From: Terriglobus sp.
Lineage (GTDB): Bacteria; Acidobacteriota; Terriglobia; Terriglobales; Acidobacteriaceae
NCBI GenBank assembly: GCA_023265355.1
Contig: JAHFTZ010000007.1
Span: forward strand, 1-16,279
Direction: 5' to 3'
Length of the DNA stretch: 16,279 bases
This document shows, one piece after another, positions 6,322 through 14,500 of the stretch (positions are counted from its first letter, which is position 1; each line of letters opens with the position of its first letter). The position numbers and the translations under genes were made by a program. Under the pieces are notes generated by a model, which was given only the letters and a program-made list of their open reading frames with translations, made no database searches and was not told where the DNA came from.

Positions 6322-7996
6322 ATGAACCGTCGCATCTTTGTAAAGAATGCCGCGCTGGCTGCGGCGGCAACCGCCACAAGCGCGAGTCTGACAGCGCGTT
6401 CAGCACCTATTCCGCGGAAGCCGAACTTTGTCTTCGTACTCGCGGACGATATGGGTTACTCCGATCTGGGCTGCTTCGGTGGGGAAATCGATACGCCTGT
6501 CATCGATTCGCTCGCGAAGAATGGAGTTCGCTTCAACTCTATGTACTCCACTGCTCGTTGCGGACCTTCGCGGAACTGCCTGCTCACCGGCATGTACGCG
6601 CAGCAGACTGCGGCCGATGTGATGACTTCGGGGAAGATTCCCGACTACACGAGCTTTATCCCAGAGCATCTGAAACCGCTTGGTTATCGCTCGTACCACT
6701 CCGGCAAGTGGCACTTCCGTGTGGCTCCACTCGCTGGCGGCGTCGGCTTCGATCGCACGTACACCATGCTGGACGAGAGTCGTTTCTTCACACAGCAGAA
6801 CCACCAGCTCGATGAGGTCGACCTTCCCCGCCCCGGTCCCGACTACTACTCGACCACGGCAATCGCCGACTACGCAGTGGATTTTCTAAAAGAGCACGAG
6901 CGTGAGCACCGCGCCAGTCCCTTCTTCCTATTCCTCGCATTCCACGCGCCGCACTTTCCTTTACAAGCACCACAGGCAGATATCGATCACTATGCCGGGC
7001 ACTTCGGCGACGGATGGGATGCGATGCGGGAGCGACGCCACAAGCGCATGACCGAGATGGGTCTGATCAACTGCCAACTCTCTGCCATGGAGCCTGCCGT
7101 GTATCCGCCCTGGAACCTTTCCGTAACGGAGTTGCAAAAGCGAATCGGGCCGGGCGAAGTGGGTCGTGCCACGCCCTGGAGCAGCCTGACGAAAGAACAA
7201 CAAGAGCTTCACCGCACCAAGATGGCGATCCACGCCGCGATGATTACGCGCATGGACACCGAGACCGGTAAGGTCATACTTCAACTGAAATCCATGAATG
7301 TCTTTGACGACACGGTGATCTTCTTCCTCTCGGACAACGGTGCCAGTGCAGAAGAGATCATCCGCGGAGATGGGCATGATCGCGCCGCACCGTCCGGATC
7401 CGCGAAGAGCTTCCTGAGCATCGGGCCAGGCTGGGCGACCGCAGCCGACACACCCTTTCGTCTGCACAAATCGTATGTGCATGAAGGTGGAATCGCTTCT
7501 CCCATGGTGGTGAGCTGGCCTAATGGTATTCACCACAAAAAAAAGCTGCGCACCGACCCCTGCCACTTCATCCACCTACTACCCACCGTGTTGGAGTTAA
7601 CCGGCGCGGAGATAGTTCATTCTTCGAATCAGAAAAACCTCCCGGGAAAAAAGTCTCGCAGCCGCGATCAAAACTGCGGCGCCTTCCCCCAGAGCATCGC
7701 TCTACTTCAACCACAGTAACAATCGCGCATTACGTATGGCCAATTGGAAGATCGTAGCCAAGGGCTCGGATGGTCCGTGGGAGCTCTATGATCTGGGGAA
7801 GGATCGCTGCGAGGCAAAGGATCTGGCAAAGCTTCATCCAGAGAAGGTTCGGGCCATGGCAGCGACGTGGAAGGAACAGGATGAACGGTGGCAACAACAA
7901 AGACAAGCTGCTCCTGCGACGACAAAACGAATGATGCCAACAATCACGACCGCTCTGGAGGAAGAACGATCCTCGCAGGTTCATCCACGGGCCTAG
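6322..7996 (+). pseudogene. Type I sulfatase (arylsulfatase family), Tat-exported, interrupted by one frameshift
   Basis: The first frame (ATG 6322, TGAGG box six bases upstream, stop 7717-7719) gives 465 residues. A twin-arginine signal (NRRIFVKNA, then an alanine-rich core) opens it. The sulfatase signature CGPSR at 80-84 has the cysteine that is converted to formylglycine; Asp42-Asp43, GKWHF at 128-132, Asp338-Asn339 and Lys383 supply metal and sulfate ligands. The frame then leaves homology after LPGK. Dropping one A from the A6 run at 7647-7652 restores LPGKSLAAAI, then SLYFNHSNNRALRM, and joins the frame ending at TAG 7994-7996, which carries the typical sulfatase tail WELYDLGKDRCEAKDLA. 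The repaired protein would be 557 residues, the usual length. All catalytic residues lie before the break, but the C-terminal subdomain is lost. It is either a recent mutation or a homopolymer sequencing error. The substrate is unknown. Confidence 0.88.
7647..7652 (+). other. A6 homopolymer where the sulfatase frame breaks
   Basis: Six A residues follow GGG. Five would keep the sulfatase reading frame, as judged by the family sequence that resumes immediately in the +1 frame. Confidence 0.8.
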
Positions 7997-8026
7997 ACCG
8001 ATCAAAAGCATCTACCAGAAAGAGCG

Positions 8027-9019
8027 TTAGAACGTATATCCTTTTTCGCCTGCCCTAATCGCAAAAGACAAAATATTCTCGTGGTTGCCATCGGACAGCT
8101 TGTAAAGATTGAGTATTCGCAATATGGATTGGTAGCTTCATTGAAATCCAGAAGGAGTGGCCCAGGTTGTTTCACACCATCCTTGGGTATATCGACGAGG
8201 AGGAAGCGCCCACCTCCGTCGGTGTCCGTGTTCCTTGTTGCATCCAGAAAGATGAAAAACAGTTTGCCATCTTCCACGCCCACATGAGTCGGCTTGTATT
8301 TCGTTCCATCTACAACGAACTCGGCATATCCGATCTTCGGAGTGTGGAATGAAGTACCAGTGGTTGTAGCAATTTTGGATTGTTTCTTGCGATGTTGCAC
8401 GTATCCACATGGCTTTCAATTCTCCACTTAGAAGCATCGGGATACCAGCGACGTGGGTCAATCTGCATCACATCTGGGGAATGAGCATCACGAATCGTCA
8501 AGCGGGCCTGCTGCTCCGCGCACGCACGTTCGTATATCAGTAGAGAAAAGGAACCTGTAGAGATAAATTGCCGATCATTCTCTGATCCGCTATACAGTTG
8601 ATCCCCAGTATTAATCGACTTACTCCCTCGAACAACCGGTAAGTTATGCTCAACCAAAGTAACAACTCCCCCGGCTCGATGCAGATTGAGGAGATGTGCT
8701 GAGCATGCGGGATAACGACTGAGTTATCGCTTGCTGATCCTAACGAGCTGTCGCCCTCTTGAAGTCTGGCACTCAAGATGGCGGTGAGGTACCACGAGGA
8801 TCGTTGGGATCTTTGAGATATCTTTCCCGATTTGCCTAAAGGTAATATACAAACGAGCCAAATCCATTTCCTTAATGAGATCCTCCGTTTGAGTTTGATT
8901 GTTGCATTGAAGGCGTCGCAGCAGGCCAGGTAGAGAACACCCTTCTTTGTGGCCAAGAGAGCATTGCCTTGGCATGAATGCATCTGTAATAGCACCACTG
9001 TGAACAGAGGATGTTTCAT
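8027..9019 (-). pseudogene. DUF1684 family protein gene, decayed by multiple frameshifts
   Basis: No single frame codes here, but joining segments from all three minus-strand frames in linear order gives a DUF1684 protein of near-normal length (about 330 residues). From N to C: MKHPLFTVVLLQ (from ATG 9017-9019, signal-like), LARLYITFRQ, NRERYLKDPNDPRG, YLTAILSARLQEGDSSLG, then HLLNLHRAGGVVTL through RLTIRDAHSP to RRWYPDASKWRIE, then AMWIRATSQETI, then KIATTTGTSFHTPKIGYAEF through LFFIFLDATRNT and LLLDFNEATNPYCEYSIFTSCP, and finally NHENILSFAIRAGEKGY ending at TAA 8027-8029. The frame changes fall near 8831, 8792, 8700, 8415, 8377 and 8086, several in short homopolymers. DUF1684 has no firmly assigned function. 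The stretch is richer in A+T than its neighbours. It converges with the broken sulfatase gene. Confidence 0.85.
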
Positions 9020-9076
9020 CTTCCTGGAGTTACTGCTCTGTCGTCCTGAAACTCTCGTCGAATTCTTTACCTTTGC

Positions 9077-9082
9077 AGGGAG
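9077..9082 (+). promoter_or_regulatory. Ribosome binding site of the LssY_C protein gene
   Basis: AGGGAG lies eight bases before ATG 9091-9093 and favours that start over the in-frame TTG at 9073, which would overlap the site itself. Confidence 0.6.
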
Positions 9083-9090
9083 CGCGATTG

Positions 9091-11469
9091 ATGACCCAAA
9101 CGCCTCAGATTCGCAGATTGCTCTCGAGCGTACTTGCCCTCGGGTTCACCTTGTCCATGCGAGCCCAGACTGTCATCCCTGCTGAGACGCCCATCGAGAT
9201 CCGCTTGACGGAACGCATTTCGACGCAGGCCTCGCGGAAAGGCGATCTGGTGCATGCGATCCTTGCAGCACCCGTGTTAGTCCGCAACGAGGTCGTCCTG
9301 CCTCTGGGGAGCCAGGTGGAAGGCCGGGTGGTGCACATTCATAGGGTGCGTCTGGGAGTGAGGCATGAGACTTCGTCTCTCGGACTTGAGATGGAGCGGG
9401 TCGTTCTTGCAGATGGAACCACAATCCCGCTTGCGGCGCGAGTGGCACAGGTCCAAAACTCCCGTGAGATCGTCGACAAACACAGTCGCATCGCAGGTGT
9501 ACGTTCGACCTCTACTCTAAGCCACAAGGCAGCAGGAGCTGTGGGAACGCTTGCCTTCAGCAATCCCATCGCTCTAATCTTCTCCACAGCTTCTTCGGCA
9601 TCTTTATTGCGTTTCTCTGACCCAGAGATCTCTCTTCCAGCGGACACAGAACTAATCTTGCTGACGACCAGACCGATCGCGCTCAGTGATGGCGCTTCTC
9701 AGCCCGAAACTCCTGTCCTCGCGGAGGATCAAGACTCCGAGCAGGTACTCGCTGGACTGGTCCGGAGACAGCCGTTCCGCACAGTCACAGACTCAAAGCA
9801 TGTCCCTTCCGACATGACGAACCTTATGCTTGTCGGGGACGAGAAGGCTATCCTGCGAGCGTTCGCAGCGGCCGGATGGTTGCATGTGGATAGTCTGGAT
9901 GCTTCCTCGACCTACCGGACGGTCCGATCCCTGTCCGAGGAGCAAGCGTATCGGACCGCGCCGATGTCTACTCTTTTGCTTGAAGGGCAGAAGCCTGCCT
10001 TCTCGCTGGCGAAGACCCTGGATACTTTCTCCAAGCGTCACCATCTTCGCGTGTTTGCCACGCGCGACCTGTGGCAAGGACAACGCGTGTGGTTGTCATC
10101 CTCGACGCAAGACATTGGCATCGGCTTCTCTGCGGCACAGAAAACGTTCATCCACCAGATCGATCACAACATCGATCACGAACGCACGAAGGTGGTGAAC
10201 GACCTTTTGCTGACAGGTTGCGTTACGGGGATGAACCTGGTGGCTCGACCATGGTTGCCAAAAAAACAGAAGAACGGCACAGGCGAAGAGATCGTCACGG
10301 ACGATCGGATGGCGGTGGTGCGCATCAACGAATGCATGTCGCCAGCGAACGTGCCGCCCGTTGATCAGACCGCAGCCGTCCCCGTTAGAGACAACGCGCT
10401 GGTCAAGGGCACGCGGCAAGCGACGCTCACCCTGCGCAACACCGTACTGTGGTACAACCTGGTAGTCACGGCTTATGGTGGCATTAAGACAGCCATGGGC
10501 TTAAAGCACCCGAAGCCGCCAGAACAGCCGCTGGAAAGATCATCCGAGATTGACATTCATCGGTATGAGGTTGGTCAAGTCGAAACTACTACAGGCGTTA
10601 AGCCCGAGTTACAGAAGCATGACGTTCCCGAATTGGCAGCAGCAGAAAAATTGAACATTAAGAAGCCGACAGTGCTCAAGACATTGCCGCCGTACTCCGT
10701 GGAGATCGGATTCCATGGCGGTTTCGCAGGGTATGCAAGCGGCAACGGCGGTGCCATTGGCTATCTCTTGCTCCCCACCGACCCGGGGACCGGACCACCA
10801 TACCTGTTGGCGTTAGGAAACGAACATCACAATGGGTTCGATCTCGGTGGTTCTGTCACGCTGAACACACACGAGCATTTTTCACACGAAATTTCCTTTG
10901 ACTACAACCGTACGGGCTTCACGCTGGGCTTCGCCGACCTGGATTTAACGGCCGGTCCAGACACCGATCCTGCCACAGCGGCAGACTTCCAGTTTGATGA
11001 GGCGACTTTGGCGTCAACAGAAGTCGCCTATAACCTGCAATACCACTTTAGGCGACGCGAGTCCCGGTGGCGCCCCTATGTTTCTCTTGGGCCATCCCTG
11101 CGGTTGATGCACCTCACAGAAGCGCCCATCACCAAGGCTTCGCCGTGGTTCCGATTGGGATTGAGCACAGTGGGGGCTATCACCGCAGCCTACGAATTTG
11201 GTTCAACACCACCGCTCGAAGGCGGCGGCCTGTTCCAGGTTGGCCTGCAGTACGGTGGAGGCATCAAATACCGGGCGTCGCGGCGCATCCTTCTGCGCGC
11301 CGATTATAAGGAGACCCTGACGGCGCAGCCTGACTTCTGGTCCAAGTCAAAGGACGATATCTTCGATGCAAGCGATCTGCCGGGCTACGGCCTGACTGTC
11401 GTCGGTCCCATCATGGACGGACCAATGCGTCAGCAGCGCGCGACGATGGGCGTGTCGTTCATCTTTTAG
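9091..11469 (+). CDS. Exported LssY_C-domain protein with C-terminal outer-membrane beta-barrel
   Basis: The product has 792 residues. A signal peptide (about 1-26, RRLLSSVLALGFTLSMRAQ) is followed by a VirB10/TrbI-like beta region (about 28-195) with two PA-[ED/D]T-[PE]-type repeats (PAETPIEIRL and PADTELILL). A region resembling the LssY C-terminal domain spans about 240-415: LMLVGDEKAILRAFAAAGW, then HHLRVFATRDLW, then VWLSSSTQDIGIGF and the HQIDHNIDHER block. A linker leads to about 540-792, which has alternating beta strands with aromatic belts (SVEIGFHGGF, HEISFDYNRTGF, WRPYVSLGPSLRL, RATMGVSFIF) and a terminal Phe, as in small OmpA/OmpX-type barrels. The protein is thus probably anchored in the outer membrane with the LssY_C part in the periplasm. 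LssY_C has no settled biochemical role. It converges on the TamB-Omp85 gene with a 42-base gap. Domain limits are by eye. Confidence 0.82.
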   Translation: MTQTPQIRRLLSSVLALGFTLSMRAQTVIPAETPIEIRLTERISTQASRKGDLVHAILAAPVLVRNEVVLPLGSQVEGRVVHIHRVRLGVRHETSSLGLEMERVVLADGTTIPLAARVAQVQNSREIVDKHSRIAGVRSTSTLSHKAAGAVGTLAFSNPIALIFSTASSASLLRFSDPEISLPADTELILLTTRPIALSDGASQPETPVLAEDQDSEQVLAGLVRRQPFRTVTDSKHVPSDMTNLMLVGDEKAILRAFAAAGWLHVDSLDASSTYRTVRSLSEEQAYRTAPMSTLLLEGQKPAFSLAKTLDTFSKRHHLRVFATRDLWQGQRVWLSSSTQDIGIGFSAAQKTFIHQIDHNIDHERTKVVNDLLLTGCVTGMNLVARPWLPKKQKNGTGEEIVTDDRMAVVRINECMSPANVPPVDQTAAVPVRDNALVKGTRQATLTLRNTVLWYNLVVTAYGGIKTAMGLKHPKPPEQPLERSSEIDIHRYEVGQVETTTGVKPELQKHDVPELAAAEKLNIKKPTVLKTLPPYSVEIGFHGGFAGYASGNGGAIGYLLLPTDPGTGPPYLLALGNEHHNGFDLGGSVTLNTHEHFSHEISFDYNRTGFTLGFADLDLTAGPDTDPATAADFQFDEATLASTEVAYNLQYHFRRRESRWRPYVSLGPSLRLMHLTEAPITKASPWFRLGLSTVGAITAAYEFGSTPPLEGGGLFQVGLQYGGGIKYRASRRILLRADYKETLTAQPDFWSKSKDDIFDASDLPGYGLTVVGPIMDGPMRQQRATMGVSFIF

Positions 11470-11511
11470 CCGGCATGCGTTGAGGATCAGTGTTCGCTGG
11501 GCGGCGTGCTG
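11470..11511. other. Convergent gap
   Basis: The 42 bases between the two converging stops show no clear hairpin with a T run. No terminator is called for either gene. Confidence 0.4.
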
Positions 11512-14500
11512 CTAGAACGTCTGTCCGATGGAGAAGAAGAAAGCGCCACGGCTCTCGTCCGACCGGCGATTGACCTTGAGTCCGTAGTCGAGCCGAATGA
11601 GCACAAACGGATTTCTCACGCGCAGACCTGCTCCCGCTCCGGTTCTGAGGTCCGTGAACCGAACATCGTCCGGCTGCTTCCAAACGTTGCCGTTGTCAAC
11701 GAATGCCACACCGTCCAGGAACTTGTAGAGCGGAAAGCGCAGCTCGTTGTTAAAGATCAGTGTGACCTTGCCGCCGACAGCGCTTCCGGAGCTGTCGGTT
11801 GGACCGACTGAATTTTGTGAGAAGCCGCGAATGCTTGTACCTCCGCCTGCAAAGAACAGGTCGGTCGGGATCAGAAGTGCATCACCGATGTTGTTCACTA
11901 CACCCGCGCGAGCATTTGTGGCAAACTCCAGGCGAGAGCGACGCCGTGTCTCTTCGAATGGCAGCGGACGTGGGTACAGAAGACCGACATACGCAGATGC
12001 CTGTGCGTAAACGCGGAAGTAGCCAATGCTGCCGCCAAGCTGATGTGGGCCATACTCGGCAGCGGCCGAGAAGAACGTCCCCTTGGCTGCATCAAGCGGC
12101 TTATCACGGCTGTCCCGTGAGATGGTTCCAACAATGTCTGACGTCGTCTCATTGAACAGTTCTCCGTAGCCCTTCACATCCACAGTGGCGTGCTCGAACT
12201 GATAGCCGTAGGTGGTGTTCCAGTACTTTCCAAAGCGCAGATCGTGCTGGAGCGAAAGCCCCTGATCATAACCATCAAAGATACTGACCTGTTGATGCTG
12301 CGCAAACAACGACGCCGTTGAGATGATGCGCTTTCTTCCCAGGAACGGCTGTGAAAAATACAGGCGATAATCCTGGGCTTGCGAGTCCGCAGTGACCCTG
12401 AATCCGAGCGTTCTCGCCTCCCCCAGCTTATTAGCGATCGACACGTCCGCGATGCCGCCGAAGCCCCGGTCTGTGTCATACGTAGCACCATAGTCCATGC
12501 GATACGGCTTAGGCTCGCGAACCGTCACGAGCAGGTCGGAAGGCTGGCGGGCCGGGTCTGCTGGAGATTGCACTGTGGGCTTGAAGGTGAAGTCAACCAG
12601 GTTGTACGCACCTGAATCCAGCAGGTTCCGCCGGGACTGAGACACAGCAGTGCCAAGGAGCGGCTCATGAAGTTGAAGGTTGAGTCTTCGTTTGAGGAAT
12701 GCTTCGCTCGTTCCACTCAAACCTAAAACCGATATAGAGCGCAGCGTGAACTCCGGACCTTCAGAGACGGCAACGGCGAGGTTAACCTTCCCCGCGGCAT
12801 CGTCTCTCTGCATGGTGCAATCAACCCGCGCATCGCGGTAGCCAGCATCCCAGTAGCGCTGTTGCACACGCGTCGCCACGACTTGCGCGAGGTCCTCGTG
12901 ATAAGTGTCACCAACTTCAATATAGAGAGCGGAACGAAGTGTCTGCGCTGTCAGCTTCGTATTGCCTTCAAAGCTGACGGCCCCAACCACGAACTTTGGT
13001 CCTGGCTTCGTTGTCACATGCAGGCTGCCCGTCACGGGTGCAGCACGCTGCACTGTCGTATCGACTGTTGCAGCGAGATAACCATCCGTATGGAACTGTG
13101 TTGCCAGCTTGCCGGTAAGTACCTCCGGGTGAAGCTCTGCCTGTATGTCTGTGTTGTTGCGCCGAGCGATTGCACGCAGCTTCGCTTGCTCTCCCTTTCC
13201 GACTCCCTGGATCTCTAATTCCGGATGCTGGTATCGATCGCCAAGCCGTATGTCGATCAACACAAACTTCCTTCCCTGAGCCTCATGAATGGAGACGTTA
13301 CTCTCCGCCGATGGGTACCGCTTTGCCTTCATCCTGTCTTTAAGAAGCTGTTCCACGGCTGAAGTCCTCTGTTCGTCCGTAAGCCCTTCCTGCCACATCG
13401 AGAGGACTGCCTTGCGCGTACGGGAATCCAGCTTGCTCTCGTAGCGGAACGCAACCAACGGCCCAGCCTCGATATCGTAGCTAAGGGAGACACCATCATC
13501 TTGCACTATGCGGTGCGAGTGGATTCGAACTTCTGCATAGCCGTGGGCTACGTAGAACTTCCGCAAGCGAGCGACATCCTGCTGAGAGCGGAAGGTGTCG
13601 TATTTCTTTCCGACCTTCAGATGGAGGCTCTTGCGGATCACACTTTGCTCGAAGATCGGATCGCCTTCGATGACGATTTTGCGCACGACGAGTTTCCGAT
13701 GGGCCGTGAGCGGTCCACCGCCAAACCGAAACTTCTGCCGAATCTCTGCTCGATTGCTCTGGTCGGAATCGCGATAGAAGCGCGCAAGGAAGCGCTTCCG
13801 CCAGTCGTACTCGGCGGTCCATACCTGGTCCTGAGCGTTCGTCAAATCCGTGGAGTATGTCATGCGGAACGAGGGCGTAAATGCTTCGCCCACGGTCAGT
13901 CGTGCGGTAGGATTCTGATCCGCTGCGATAAGCTGTGGATCGATGCGGAATTCGTTCAGCCGCAGTGTGTTGCGAACAGACGTTAAGAGGCCACCGCCCA
14001 CAGTACTTCCCAACAGAGACACAAGCTGGCTCTGCGCATAGAAGCTGCTATTGTTTCCGTTGTCTGGACTTCCCGTGAACAGCAACGCGAGTACCTGATC
14101 CTGCGAGAGGGCTGGCTCGGACTGGAAGCTCGTGTCCAGGTTCATCTCGTCCCCGTTCAGCTTAAGCGTGACGAGATAGTTGCCGATGGTGCTCTCAGCC
14201 TGCAGGTTGAACCTCGGTGCAATGCGGTTCGCCGAGGTGAAGTCGACACGTCCCTGATCGATGCGGAAGTTCCTGCCGGCAAAGTTGATCTGACCGCCAT
14301 CCTCAAGCTGCAGGCCACCAGTAATACCTGGCTGCAGAAGCGTTCCCTGCAGACGAAAATTGGCATCTGCGTTGAGTCGCCCAAGGTTGTTATCGATGGC
14401 CAGCGGTTGATCCGTCTCAAGGGCAATATCCAGATGTAGTTTGCTGGCAAAGGCGCTGGAGGTGTTGCTCACATCTGCTGTCGCTGTGGAGCGCGACAGC

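Noticed and set aside
7647..7653. A-AAA-AAG heptamer in the sulfatase, in the phase of a -1 programmed frameshift site as in dnaX
   Set aside because: A -1 shift leads to a short non-homologous tail that stops near 7758. The sulfatase homology continues in the +1 frame, so this is not a classical -1 signal.
8537..9019. A separate 160-residue protein on the minus strand
   Set aside because: Only parts of it resemble DUF1684, and the rest of the homology continues in other frames; it is a fragment of the decayed gene, not a gene of its own.
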